Below, in pieces: positions 53,822 through 62,760 of a stretch of 64,000 nt of DNA; the stretch's first letter is position 1, and each line of letters begins with the position of its first letter. A program made the translations under genes and the position numbers. Source of the stretch: Gluconacetobacter sacchari. Lineage in GTDB: Bacteria > Pseudomonadota > Alphaproteobacteria > Acetobacterales > Acetobacteraceae. Location: contig NZ_JABEQJ010000014.1 in NCBI RefSeq assembly GCF_014174255.1, positions 62,001-126,000 on the forward strand, written 5' to 3'. The notes below the pieces were generated by a model. That model ran no database searches and was not told the DNA's origin. It was given only the letters and a program-made list of their open reading frames with translations.

Positions 53822-55219
53822 ATGACGTATGATTTCGACCTGTTCGTCATCGGCGCGGGGTCGGGCGGCGTGCGCTGCGCGCGCATCGCCGCCGCGCATG
53901 GCGCACGCGTCGCCGTGGCCGAAAACCGGCATTGGGGCGGCACCTGCGTCAATCTGGGCTGCGTGCCCAAGAAGCTGATGGTCCAGGCCGCCGAATATGG
54001 CGACCTTGCGCGCGACAGCCACGGGTTCGGCTGGGACACCCGCCCCGGCCATCACGACTGGGCGGCGCTGATCGCCGCCAAGGACCACGAGATCGCGCGC
54101 CTCAACGGCATCTACGTCTCGATGCTGGAAAAATCGGGAGTCACGCTGTTCACCGGCACTGCCCGGTTCGAGGACGCGCATACCATCGCGATCGGCCCGG
54201 GCGATCTCGCGCCCGACGCGCCGGTCCGGCGCGTGACGGCGGCGCGGATCGTGGTCGCCACCGGGTCGCGGCCCGACCTGCCCGACATCCCCGGCATCGC
54301 GCACGCGATCTCGTCGGACGAGGCCTTTCATCTGAAGGCCCGGCCGAAACGGGTCTGCATGGTCGGCGGCGGCTATATCGGCGTGGAATTCGCCGGCATC
54401 TTCCAGGGGCTGGGCTCCGAGGTCGATCTCGTCTACCGCCAGCACCTGCCGCTGCGCGGGTTCGACCACGATCTGCGCACGGCCCTGCACGAGGCCATCG
54501 CGGGCAGGGAAATCCGCCAGCATGCGGGGCGGACGCCGGTGGCGATCCATACCCATGGCGGCCACTACACGGTCGAACTGGATGACGGCGCGACGATCGA
54601 GACCGATTGCGTCTTCTTCGCCACCGGGCGCAGCCCCAATGTCGGCGGACTATGCCTGAATCACGCCGGCGTGGCGGTGACGGCCGGCGGACGGATCGTC
54701 GTCGATCCGGTCGGCGAGACGAACGTGCCGGGCATCTTCGCCATCGGCGACGTGACGAACCGGGTGAACCTGACCCCCGTCGCCATCGCCGAGGGCCATA
54801 GCCTGGCCGACCGCCTGTTTGGCCAGGGCCACGCGCGCGAATGGTCGCTGGCGACCACGCCCAAGGCCGTGTTCTTCTCGCCCCCGCTGGCCAGCGTGGG
54901 CCTGACCGAGGCCGAGGCCGTGCGTGACGGCGCGGTCGATATCTATCTGGCGCGCTTCACCCCGATGCGCCACACGCTCACCGGCCGGGCGCGCAAGACG
55001 GTGATGAAGCTGGTGGTCGACCAGGCCAGCCAGAAGGTCGTCGGCGCGCACATGCTGGGCGACGATGCGCCGGAGATGATGCAGGGCCTGGCCATCGCGG
55101 TGACGGCCGGCCTGACGAAGCACGATTTCGACCGCACGGTCGGCATCCACCCGACCTCGGCCGAGGAATTCGTGACCATGCGCACCCGCACCCGCGTCAC
55201 ACAGCGCACAAGCGATTGA
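53822..55219 (+). CDS. gor: Gor, glutathione-disulfide reductase
   Basis: A 465-residue class I flavoprotein disulfide reductase. The FAD motif VIGAGSGGVRCARIAA is at the start and the redox-active disulfide is GGTCVNLGCVPKK (C42, C47). The NAD(P)-binding VGGGYIGVEFAGI and the C-terminal catalytic HPTSAEEF follow. GGTC-V-N-L-G-C-V-P with downstream features fits glutathione rather than lipoamide as substrate. It reduces oxidised glutathione with NADPH. With the upstream fpr it may share a transcript tied to redox balance. Confidence 0.93.
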   Translation: MTYDFDLFVIGAGSGGVRCARIAAAHGARVAVAENRHWGGTCVNLGCVPKKLMVQAAEYGDLARDSHGFGWDTRPGHHDWAALIAAKDHEIARLNGIYVSMLEKSGVTLFTGTARFEDAHTIAIGPGDLAPDAPVRRVTAARIVVATGSRPDLPDIPGIAHAISSDEAFHLKARPKRVCMVGGGYIGVEFAGIFQGLGSEVDLVYRQHLPLRGFDHDLRTALHEAIAGREIRQHAGRTPVAIHTHGGHYTVELDDGATIETDCVFFATGRSPNVGGLCLNHAGVAVTAGGRIVVDPVGETNVPGIFAIGDVTNRVNLTPVAIAEGHSLADRLFGQGHAREWSLATTPKAVFFSPPLASVGLTEAEAVRDGAVDIYLARFTPMRHTLTGRARKTVMKLVVDQASQKVVGAHMLGDDAPEMMQGLAIAVTAGLTKHDFDRTVGIHPTSAEEFVTMRTRTRVTQRTSD

Positions 55220-55248
55220 AAGCGAGAGGAAGCCGGCAGCGGATTGAT

Positions 55249-55284
55249 GCTCGGGAGGCGGCCTGAAAAACCGGCCTGCCGAGC
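55249..55284. other. Hairpin after gor
   Basis: GCTCGG (55249-55254) pairs with CCGAGC (55279-55284); inside it AGGC pairs with GCCT. It sits between the convergent ends of gor and the next gene. No T-run follows, so a role as terminator is uncertain. Confidence 0.4.
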
Positions 55285-55296
55285 GAGAGTGCCGCC

Positions 55297-55671
55297 TCAG
55301 CGCGGCGTCACCCAGCCATTGCCGGTGGCATCGCCCAGTTGTCCCTGCCCGTAGGGGCCGCTGCTCTGATAGGCGTTGCCGAAGCGCGACAGGTCGCTGC
55401 CGGTCACGGCATCGCGGTGTACGCCGGCCTCGTGGTCCGGGTCCGGTCCATGCGTCATGTCCATCGAGGGCGCGTCCTGGTATCCGGGCGGCAGGCTGCG
55501 GCGCCCCTGGACGGTCATGTTTTCGCCATGCTGGGCCTCGACTCCGTCCTGGCCCTGCGCGGGCTGCCGGGCCTTGGTCTCCGGGTCGCCGTGTGCGGCG
55601 AGAGCGGGCGCGGCCAGCAGGCAGAAGCCGGCCAGAAGCGGGATCAGGCTGGTGCGGAACGTGGCCAGCAT
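55297..55671 (-). CDS. Small secreted protein, unknown
   Basis: A 124-residue protein with a clear signal peptide (MLATFRTSLIPLLAGFCLLAAPALAA, about 1-25). The mature part is hydrophilic, rich in Gly, Asp, His and Gln (SMDMTHGPDPDHEAGVH), with no cysteine and no recognisable domain; it ends GQLGDATGNGWVTPR. The Met/His/Asp-rich patch could bind metal, but this is only a guess from composition. An ATG at 55686 would add five residues. I do not recognise the family. Confidence 0.6.
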   Translation of the reverse strand: MLATFRTSLIPLLAGFCLLAAPALAAHGDPETKARQPAQGQDGVEAQHGENMTVQGRRSLPPGYQDAPSMDMTHGPDPDHEAGVHRDAVTGSDLSRFGNAYQSSGPYGQGQLGDATGNGWVTPR

Positions 55672-55987
55672 CGGGAGTCCTTCCATAGGTGGGTGGGACG
55701 CAGCATGTCATGTACGCCGTGGCCGGTTAAGGCCCCGCTCCGTATCGCCGCCGAATCATCCCGTATCCGGCGGGTTTAGCCGATTGCGGCGCGTCGTTGC
55801 ACGCCCGAAAAACATGGCAGGCAGGCATGACGCGCGATACGCCGATCCTCTTTGCGTTGGGGCGGGATTTTCGACATAAAGACTGCCCCTTGCAAGGCCG
55901 GCCGTCGGGGCCGGGCCTGGGGAAGATGGCGGCGCGCATCGCTGGGATGCCGCGACCGGACGATCAGAGGAATTTTAGGAACCGACC
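55672..55987. other. Intergenic region upstream of aroG
   Basis: About 316 nt without a gene, between divergent genes. It holds a possible promoter for aroG, TTGCGT (55852-55857) with a 17-nt spacer and CATAAA (55875-55880), a moderate match to the vegetative consensus. It also has GC-rich stem-forming sequence around 55895-55918 in the leader and an AGGAA ribosome site before the ATG. No Trp-rich leader peptide was seen. Confidence 0.35.
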
Positions 55988-57403
55988 ATGAGTGCGACGC
56001 ACAGCCACGACAAATCTTCCCGGCAGGCCTGGACGCCGGAAAGCTGGCGGTCGTTTCCCATCCGTCAGGTTCCCAGCTATCCCGACGCGACCGCCCTGCG
56101 GGCGGTCGAGGACCGGCTGCGCCGCTATCCGCCGCTGGTCTTCGCGGGCGAGGCACGGCGCCTGAAGGCCGGGCTGGCCGCCGCGTCGCAGGGCCGCGCC
56201 TTCGTGCTGCAAGGCGGCGCCTGCGCCGAAAGCTTCAGCGAATTCACCGCCGACATCGTCCGCGACACCTTCCGCGTGCTGTTGCAGATGGCGGTGGTGC
56301 TGACCTTCGGCGCCAAGGTGCCGGTGGTGAAGATCGGTCGCATGGCCGGCCAGTACGCCAAGCCCCGCTCGTCGGATTCCGAGACGATCGACGGCGTCAG
56401 CCTGCCGTCCTATCGCGGCGACATCATCAACGGCGCGCCCTTCACGCCCGAGGCGCGCATCCCCGACCCGACGCGCATGGAAACCGGCTATTTCCAGTCG
56501 GCGGGGGTGATGAACCTGCTGCGCGCCTTCGCCGGCGGCGGCTACGCCAACCTGCACCAGGTGCATCGCTGGAACCTGGGCTTCGTCGAGCGCTCGCCCC
56601 TGGCCCAGCGCTACGGCGTGCTGGCCGAACGCATCGACGAGACCCTGGCCTTCATGGCGGCCTGCGGCGTCAACGGCGCCACCAGCCGGCAACTGGACGA
56701 GACCGAGTTCTACACCTCGCACGAGGCGCTGCTGCTGCCGTACGAGCAGGCCCTGACGCGCATCGATTCGACCAGCGGCGAATGGTACGACTGCTCGGCG
56801 CATTTCGTCTGGATCGGCGACCGCACCCGCCAGCCCGACGGCGCGCATGTCGAGTTCCTGCGCGGCGTGCGCAACCCGATCGGCATCAAGGTCGGGCCGA
56901 CGACCACGATCGACGACCTGGAACGCCTGCTGGAGATCCTGAACCCGGCCGACGAACCGGGTCGCATCTCGCTGATCTCGCGCATGGGCGCCGAGGGCGT
57001 GACCCGCAACCTGCCGCCGCTGCTGCGCAAGGTGGTGGCTTCGGGCCGCACGGTCACGTGGTTGTGCGATCCGATGCACGGCAACACGATCTCGACCGTC
57101 AACAAGGTCAAGACGCGCTCCTTCGAGTCGATTCTGACCGAGATTCGCGGCTTTTTCGACGTCTTCCAGGCCGAGAACGCCCACCCCGGCGGGGTGCATG
57201 TCGAGATGACCGGACAGAACGTGACCGAGTGCGTGGGCGGCGCCCACCGCTTGACGGAGGCCGATCTTGGTGAACGGTATGAAACCTTCTGCGACCCGAG
57301 GCTCAATGCCGAGCAGTCGCTGGAGATGGCATTCCTGCTGGCCGAGGAACTGACGGCCCGCCTGCGCGGCGGGTCCGGCACCAAAGGCACGGAGGCCGCA
57401 TAA
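55988..57403 (+). CDS. aroG: Class II 3-deoxy-7-phosphoheptulonate (DAHP) synthase
   Basis: A 471-residue class II (plant-type) DAHP synthase, the first enzyme of the shikimate pathway; it joins phosphoenolpyruvate and erythrose 4-phosphate. Motifs include [10 protein letters not shown], the substrate-binding [23 protein letters not shown], the metal-site [10 protein letters not shown] and [12 protein letters not shown]. Length matches the class. It is followed after 22 nt by the nicotinate phosphoribosyltransferase gene; the two may share a transcript. Confidence 0.96.
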   Translation: MSATHSHDKSSRQAWTPESWRSFPIRQVPSYPDATALRAVEDRLRRYPPLVFAGEARRLKAGLAAASQGRAFVLQGGACAESFSEFTADIVRDTFRVLLQMAVVLTFGAKVPVVKIGRMAGQYAKPRSSDSETIDGVSLPSYRGDIINGAPFTPEARIPDPTRMETGYFQSAGVMNLLRAFAGGGYANLHQVHRWNLGFVERSPLAQRYGVLAERIDETLAFMAACGVNGATSRQLDETEFYTSHEALLLPYEQALTRIDSTSGEWYDCSAHFVWIGDRTRQPDGAHVEFLRGVRNPIGIKVGPTTTIDDLERLLEILNPADEPGRISLISRMGAEGVTRNLPPLLRKVVASGRTVTWLCDPMHGNTISTVNKVKTRSFESILTEIRGFFDVFQAENAHPGGVHVEMTGQNVTECVGGAHRLTEADLGERYETFCDPRLNAEQSLEMAFLLAEELTARLRGGSGTKGTEAA

Positions 57404-57425
57404 CGGGAAGACCATCGGAGGAACG

Positions 57426-58607
57426 ATGTCGGCAGTCCAGTCCCCCACGGCTTTCGGCCCCAGCCAGGCCCTGGATGACGCAACCATCCGGGCGCGGACC
57501 GATGCCTATTTCAACCGGACGCGCGACATCGTCACCCGCTTCGGCGACCGGCGTGTGACCTACGCCCTGTTCGTCCGCCGTCCGGTCCTCTCCGCGACGC
57601 GGCTGATGACCGAGTGGCTGGACAACGTGGCCCGCGCGCGCGGCATCGTCCTGACGCACGAGGTGATGTTCCCCGAGGGCGCGTGGGTCGGGGCGGGCGA
57701 GCCGCTGGTCTACATCACCGGCTCCTTCGCGGCGCTGGCGGATCTCGAGACACTGCTGCTGCAAAAGCTCGGCCCGCCCTGCGTCGCGGCGCTGAATGCC
57801 TACCAGATGGCGATGGCGCTGCCCAAGGTGCGCTTCCTGGCCATGGAGGCCCGGCACTGCGCCGGCTTCGAAATGCAGGAACAGATGGCCTACGCCGCCT
57901 CGATCGGCAGCCTGGCGGCGCGGGGCGAAGGCGCGCTGGGCTTCGTCGGCGGCGCCAACGACGCCACGGCGGGCTATTTCGGCCAGCCGGCCGGGCTGGG
58001 CACCATGCCCCACGCCCTGATCGGCTACGCGGGTTCCACCCTGCGCGCGGCCGAGATGTTCCACGAGGCATTCCCCGAGTCCGACCTCGTGGTGCTGACC
58101 GACTATTTCGGGCGCGAGATCACGGACGGTCTGGCGGTCTGCCGCGCCTTTCCCCACCTGGCGGCGGCGGGGCGCCTGGCGGTGCGGCTGGACACCCATG
58201 GCGGCCGCTTCCTCGAGGGGCTGGACCCCCAGACGTCCTATGCGGCGCTGGAGCGCAACACCCCCGGTACCATCCGCCGCTACCGTTCCGAGACCGAATT
58301 GCGCAACCTGGTCGGCACCGGCGTCTCCGCCGCCGCGATCTGGCGCATGCGCGAGGTGCTGGACGAAGCCGGCTTCCCCAAGGTGCGGATCATCGTCTCG
58401 TCCGGCTTCAACGTCGAGAAATGCCTCGCGATGGCCGACGCCCACGCGCCGATCGATGTCGTCGGCACCGGCTCCTTCATCCCCGACCGCTGGTCGGAAA
58501 CCTATGCCACCGCCGACATCGTGTCGTATGACGGCGAACCCCGGGTCAAGGTCGGGCGCGAGTTCCTGCTGCGCCGCGCGAACGACCGGGCGGCCTCGGG
58601 CACTTGA
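57426..58607 (+). CDS. pncB: Nicotinate phosphoribosyltransferase
   Basis: A 393-residue enzyme of the NAPRTase family that makes nicotinate mononucleotide in NAD salvage. The opening TDAYFNRTRDIV, the GEPLVYITGSFAALADLETLLLQKL segment, MEARHC (phosphoribosyl region), GTMPHALIGYAG and VRLDTHGGRFL are visible. The SGFNVEKC and GTGSFIP motifs near the end belong to the phosphate-binding barrel. The start has AGGAACG upstream. It lies between aroG and a small unknown gene. Confidence 0.92.
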   Translation: MSAVQSPTAFGPSQALDDATIRARTDAYFNRTRDIVTRFGDRRVTYALFVRRPVLSATRLMTEWLDNVARARGIVLTHEVMFPEGAWVGAGEPLVYITGSFAALADLETLLLQKLGPPCVAALNAYQMAMALPKVRFLAMEARHCAGFEMQEQMAYAASIGSLAARGEGALGFVGGANDATAGYFGQPAGLGTMPHALIGYAGSTLRAAEMFHEAFPESDLVVLTDYFGREITDGLAVCRAFPHLAAAGRLAVRLDTHGGRFLEGLDPQTSYAALERNTPGTIRRYRSETELRNLVGTGVSAAAIWRMREVLDEAGFPKVRIIVSSGFNVEKCLAMADAHAPIDVVGTGSFIPDRWSETYATADIVSYDGEPRVKVGREFLLRRANDRAASGT

Positions 58608-58662
58608 TCCCACCCTCCCGCCGGGGCATGTCCCGCGGGCACCATCACAGGGAATTTCGCAT

Positions 58663-59049
58663 TTGACCGACACCCCCATCAGCCCCGATTCCACGCAGGA
58701 CGAGTCCGGCTGGCGCGTCCGGATCCTGGATCTGTCGGGCGGCGCCGAGGATGGAATCGTCGAGGATATCGGCGGCTTCGTCGATCTGTCCCATGCCAAC
58801 GCCTTCGCGCGCGCCTATGTCCGCGACAGTATCGAACGCTGCCGCGTCCCCGGCGCGTCCCCGCGCGAGGTGCTGCAAGCGTGGCTCTCCTTCGGCGAGG
58901 ACGCCGAAATCCTCGATGTGGGCGACGAGGGCTGGCGCTCGGCCAACGAGCTGGACGATTTCACCGCCAACCCCGCCACGCCGATGGAGCGCGACTGGCG
59001 CGCGCTCGACCCGCGCCGCCTGGTCGAGGACGACGAGGACGACGAATAA
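58663..59049 (+). CDS. Small acidic protein of unknown function
   Basis: A 128-residue protein between pncB and gltX. It probably starts with TTG at 58663, with AGGGA about 10 nt upstream; no ATG lies near the beginning of the conserved-looking part. The sequence is acidic, with RVRILDLSGGAEDGIVEDIGGFVDLSHANAFARAYVRDSIERCR near the start and an Asp/Glu tail (EDDEDDE) at the end. No signal peptide or membrane segment. I do not recognise a domain; coding is supported by the sense-like composition and position in a co-directional row. Confidence 0.65.
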   Translation: MTDTPISPDSTQDESGWRVRILDLSGGAEDGIVEDIGGFVDLSHANAFARAYVRDSIERCRVPGASPREVLQAWLSFGEDAEILDVGDEGWRSANELDDFTANPATPMERDWRALDPRRLVEDDEDDE

Positions 59050-59110
59050 GGGGCAAGCGGCGGCGGCCTTCCGGCTGGCCTTTCCGACGCGTCCGACGCA
59101 TATAGGCGGC

Positions 59111-60442
59111 ATGAAACTCCGCTTCGCGCCCAGCCCGACGGGCCTGCTCCATGTCGGCAACGCCCGTCAGGCGATTGCTAACGCCCTGTATGCGCGCCGC
59201 CACGGCGCCACGTTCCAGTTGCGCATCGACGACACCGACCGCGAGCGCTCGCGCGAGGACTATGCCGATGCCCTGCGCACCGACCTCGCCTGGCTGGGCA
59301 TCCGGTGGGACGAGACGTTCCGCCAGTCCGACCGGCTGGACCGCTATGCGGCGGCGATCGAGACGCTGAAGGATTCCGGCCGCCTCTATCCCTGTTTCGA
59401 AAGCGAGCAGGAACTGGCGGCCAAGCGCGAGGCGCGCATCCGCATGCGTAAGCCCCCGGTCTATGACCGCGCGATGCTGCGCATGACGGCCGAACAGCGC
59501 GCGCAGGCCGAGGCCAACGGCAAGGTGCCGTACTGGCGCTTCCGCCTGTCCGACGGCATGGTGGCGTGGGACGACCTGGTCATGGGCCGCTCGCAGGTCA
59601 AGCTGCCCTCCATTTCCGACCCCGTCCTGGTCCGCGCCGACGGCACGGTGCTCTACACGCTGGCCTCGGTGGTGGACGACCTGGAAACCGGGATCACCCA
59701 CATCCTGCGCGGCGAGGACCACCTGACCAATACCGGCGTGCAGATCGACATCGCCGAGGCCCTGGGTGCCCGCCCGGGCCGCTTCACCTTCGCGCACCTG
59801 CCGCTGCTGCTGGACGAGGCCGGGGGCAAGCTGTCCAAGCGCTTCGACGGCCTGTCGCTGCGCGCCCTGCGCCAGGACGGCATCGATCCCGCCGCCGTCG
59901 TCTCCTACCTGGCGCGGCTGGGCAGCGCGGACGATCCGGCACCGCTCTCCCTCGAAGAACTGGCCACCACCTACGATGTCCGCCGCGTCTCGCGTTCGGC
60001 CGCGCGTTTCGACATGCGGCAGTTGCTGGCGCTCAACCGCAAGGTGATGCACCAGAAGCCCTTCGAAGCGATGCGCGACCTGCTGCCCGAGGGCGCGACC
60101 GAGGCCTTCTGGCTGGCGGTGCGCGGCAATGTCGACCTGCTGTCCGAACTGCGCCACTGGTGGGACGTGGCCGGCGGCACGATCGTCCCGCCGGTGCAGG
60201 ACGACGAGGGCGCCTACCTGCTCCAGGCCCTGTCCCTGCTCCCCGCCGATCCGTGGGACGGCGAAACCTGGAAAAGCTGGACCGGCGCGATCCGTACCGC
60301 CACCGGCCGCAGTGGCAAGGCCCTGTTCCACCCGCTGCGCGTCGCCCTGACCGGCGAGGAAAAGGGCCCGGAAATGCGCGACCTGCTGCCGCTGATGGGC
60401 CATGAACGGGTCGCGGAACGGCTGCGCATCGCCGCGCGCTGA
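59111..60442 (+). CDS. gltX: GltX, glutamyl-tRNA synthetase
   Basis: A 443-residue class I synthetase. The HIGH-equivalent HVGN (14-17) within RFAPSPTGLLHVGNARQA and the KMSKS-equivalent KLSKR (240-244) are intact. The middle region RGEDHLTNTGVQI matches GluRS. The C-terminal anticodon domain is compact, which makes it a little shorter than the usual 465-480 residues. Many alphaproteobacteria have two GltX paralogues, and this shorter one could be either. The ATG at 59111 opens directly on the conserved core. Confidence 0.94.
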   Translation: MKLRFAPSPTGLLHVGNARQAIANALYARRHGATFQLRIDDTDRERSREDYADALRTDLAWLGIRWDETFRQSDRLDRYAAAIETLKDSGRLYPCFESEQELAAKREARIRMRKPPVYDRAMLRMTAEQRAQAEANGKVPYWRFRLSDGMVAWDDLVMGRSQVKLPSISDPVLVRADGTVLYTLASVVDDLETGITHILRGEDHLTNTGVQIDIAEALGARPGRFTFAHLPLLLDEAGGKLSKRFDGLSLRALRQDGIDPAAVVSYLARLGSADDPAPLSLEELATTYDVRRVSRSAARFDMRQLLALNRKVMHQKPFEAMRDLLPEGATEAFWLAVRGNVDLLSELRHWWDVAGGTIVPPVQDDEGAYLLQALSLLPADPWDGETWKSWTGAIRTATGRSGKALFHPLRVALTGEEKGPEMRDLLPLMGHERVAERLRIAAR

Positions 60443-60503
60443 AGCTGGATGGGATTTTGCCGCGGGCGGCCTCGTTCGCGGCAGACCCACCCGGGCCCTT
60501 GCG

Positions 60504-61664
60504 TCAGGGTGTCGATTCCCGGGGAAGGGCGGCTATTGCCGGCCTGTGGATCCGCTTCAGAAGGCCGCGCATCGCGGGTTCCGGATAGGCATCGACCAGT
60601 ACTGCCACGATGAATGCACCGAGTATCGCCACGGGGACCGCATTTGTTCCCAGAGAGGGGGCGAGAAGCGTGCAGATCAGGATCGTGACCGGGGCAGGCA
60701 CCAGATAGAGCGGATAGGTGATGCGCCCCATGAATTTCAGCACCCGGGTAAACTCTGGCCGCCACGAACGGGCGGCGAGGACCTGCGTGACGGACAGGAC
60801 GATCGCGGCGAAGGCAATCCACCAGATGGCCAGCGGAAACAGCGGATTGAGATCCATTTTCGTGAGGCGCGCGATAAGATCGTTCTGTCCGATGATCTCG
60901 AGCGAACAGCCGCAGCACAGGAGCATGCCGGTGATGAGGCGTATCCTGGTCAGGCCGCTTTCCGTCGCCTCCTTGATGAGAACGCCAAGGGCAAAGAAAC
61001 AGCCATGCTGGATCAGGCAAAGCTGAAAGATGCGCGCGGCGACGGCCTTGTGGGTCCAGAGCAGGGCGAAACCGGCATAGCGGCCATGGATATGCGGCAG
61101 AACAGTTTCTAGCGTCAGGGCGACGCACCAGAACGACAGGCTGACCATGCCGAATGCGAACATGATCCATTCGAGATGTCTCAGGCGGTCGATCAGCAGA
61201 AGATAGAAGACGATCGCATAGAACGAAATTTCCACACCCAGCGTCCAATAGACGCCGTCGATGGCGGAAAACGGCCAGAAAAGCAGGGTGCATACATAGA
61301 GTTTCATGAGAGTGAGTAGAGGATGCTCACCGAGGAACGCATATATAAGCAGAGAAATCGTCGCGCAGATCCACACGCCGGGAACAAGCCTGAGCATCCG
61401 GTTCACGGCAAAACTTGACGCCGTTCCGCGAGACGCGGAGTGATGGATGACCAGGCCGGAAATGACGAAGAATATCTCGACGCCAACCCAACCGAATTTA
61501 TCGGAAATGAAGAGATGGTCGGAAATAGGCCATCCGAACCGATTTAGTGGAAGTCCTCGCAGCCTGTAGAAGAAATTAACATGATATATCATGACGATCG
61601 TTGCCGCGAAGAAACGAACAAGATCGATGCCCATCAGATGGCGCTGGGGTGTGTTGTTTCTCAT
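60504..61664 (-). CDS. Acyltransferase 3 family (OafA/YrhL-like) membrane protein
   Basis: A 386-residue inner-membrane acyltransferase with about ten membrane helices. Family features: GIDLVRFFAATIVMIYHVNFFY with the conserved His in the first helix, WVGVEIFFVISGLVIH, the RMLRLVP motif, and WTLGVEISFY. These enzymes add acetyl or similar groups to surface sugars such as O-antigen or exopolysaccharide. GC content and codon use are clearly lower than the flanking gltX and trmJ, so it is probably acquired. It stands alone, with an AT-rich promoter region upstream. Confidence 0.87.
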   Translation of the reverse strand: MRNNTPQRHLMGIDLVRFFAATIVMIYHVNFFYRLRGLPLNRFGWPISDHLFISDKFGWVGVEIFFVISGLVIHHSASRGTASSFAVNRMLRLVPGVWICATISLLIYAFLGEHPLLTLMKLYVCTLLFWPFSAIDGVYWTLGVEISFYAIVFYLLLIDRLRHLEWIMFAFGMVSLSFWCVALTLETVLPHIHGRYAGFALLWTHKAVAARIFQLCLIQHGCFFALGVLIKEATESGLTRIRLITGMLLCCGCSLEIIGQNDLIARLTKMDLNPLFPLAIWWIAFAAIVLSVTQVLAARSWRPEFTRVLKFMGRITYPLYLVPAPVTILICTLLAPSLGTNAVPVAILGAFIVAVLVDAYPEPAMRGLLKRIHRPAIAALPRESTP

Positions 61665-61971
61665 GATGCTGTCATGATATCCTGATGGCTTCCAAGATAT
61701 CTGTTAAAAACTCATTATATTTACCGTATATTTATTAAGTTTCATGACGGTCATATTGTTGGCGGACAAGAATCCGTGAACGCGTCATCCGGCTGCTCCC
61801 GCCCCTCGGGTTTCATGGGCCGAACACGGTGTCCGAGACAGCCTTCCCCCGATGCCTGTCTTCTACCTGTCTTCGGGTGGACGATGTCCGTTTTCCGTCG
61901 CCGGGCTCAGGCAGGCGAGGAGCGGGTAGCGGCCGGGCTCCGCGACATGCATGCCAAATCGCGCGGATGTT
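61665..61971. other. AT-rich intergenic region upstream of the acyltransferase
   Basis: About 307 nt without a gene. The half next to the acyltransferase (61665-61760) is very AT-rich, unlike the rest of the window; the half next to trmJ returns to high GC near 61780. No insertion-sequence ends, tRNA or direct repeats were seen. Confidence 0.5.
61714..61719 (-). promoter_or_regulatory. Possible -10 element for the acyltransferase gene
   Basis: TATAAT on the minus strand, 50 nt upstream of the acyltransferase start and inside an AT-rich stretch. No good -35 hexamer stands at 16-18 nt, so this is a weak promoter call. Confidence 0.3.
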
Positions 61972-62760
61972 TCAGGCTTTGTCCCCGCCCGTCCGTGCCT
62001 TGCGGCCCCGGGCCAGTTCCGTCACCACGCCGTGCAGGGTACGCAGTTCCTGTTCTGTGACTTCGCCGCGGGTGAAGAAATGGCGCAGGTTTCGCACCAT
62101 GCCGGCGCGCTTCTGTTCGTTGCGCAGAAAGCCGCATTCGTCCAACTGGCCGATCAGGTTGCGCATGAAATTGTCCAGCTCGCCCTTGGTGGCGACATGG
62201 GTCTCATTGGTCATCAGCGTGCGCGGCGGGGTGGCGTCCTCGGCCATCCACCATTCATAGGCCATGATCATCACCGCCTGCGCCAGGTTCAGCGACATGA
62301 AGGCCGGATTCAGCGGGTAGCGGATCAGCGCGTCGGCGCGGGCCATGTCCTCATTGTCCAGCCCGGCGCGCTCGGGGCCGAACATCAGGCCCGTGCGCAG
62401 GCCGCGGCTGCTCATCTGCCGCAGTTCCGCCGCCCCGCCGCGTGCGGTCAGCACCGTCTTGACGATATGGCGCGGGCGCGGGCAGGTGGCGAAGACATGG
62501 TGCAGGTCCGCCACCGCGTCATCGACGCTCTCATGCACCGTGGCCGCATCCAGGATCCGGTCGGCGCCCGAGGCCGCGCGCCAGGCCCGCTCCAGCGGCC
62601 AGCCGTCGCGCGGCGCGACCAGGCGCAGGTGAAACAGTCCGCCATTGGCCATGGCGCGCGCCGTGGTGCCGATATTCTCGGCCATCTGCGGCCGCACCAG
62701 GATCACGACCGGGCTGTTGCCGATCGGGCCGATATCGGCCCCGCCGTCCCGCCCGGTCAC
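61972..62760 (-). CDS. trmJ: TrmJ-like tRNA/rRNA 2'-O-methyltransferase (SPOUT family)
   Basis: A 262-residue SPOUT methyltransferase. The opening VVILVRPQMAENIGTTARAMANGG, the GLMFGPERAGLDNEDM knot segment and PLNPAFMSLNLAQAVMIMAYE are the three SpoU/TrmH motifs. The length with a C-terminal helical extension fits TrmJ, which methylates the ribose of tRNA position 32. The start is a GTG at 62760 that overlaps the cysS stop codon (GTGA), so the two are coupled. The C-terminal extension contains NFMRNLIGQLDECGFLR, typical of the TrmJ group. Confidence 0.88.
   Translation of the reverse strand: MTGRDGGADIGPIGNSPVVILVRPQMAENIGTTARAMANGGLFHLRLVAPRDGWPLERAWRAASGADRILDAATVHESVDDAVADLHHVFATCPRPRHIVKTVLTARGGAAELRQMSSRGLRTGLMFGPERAGLDNEDMARADALIRYPLNPAFMSLNLAQAVMIMAYEWWMAEDATPPRTLMTNETHVATKGELDNFMRNLIGQLDECGFLRNEQKRAGMVRNLRHFFTRGEVTEQELRTLHGVVTELARGRKARTGGDKA

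Noticed and set aside
60458-60483. Hairpin TGCCGCG/CGCGGCA after gltX as a terminator
   Set aside because: The 7-bp stem has a 12-nt loop and no T-run on either strand, so it is not counted as a terminator.
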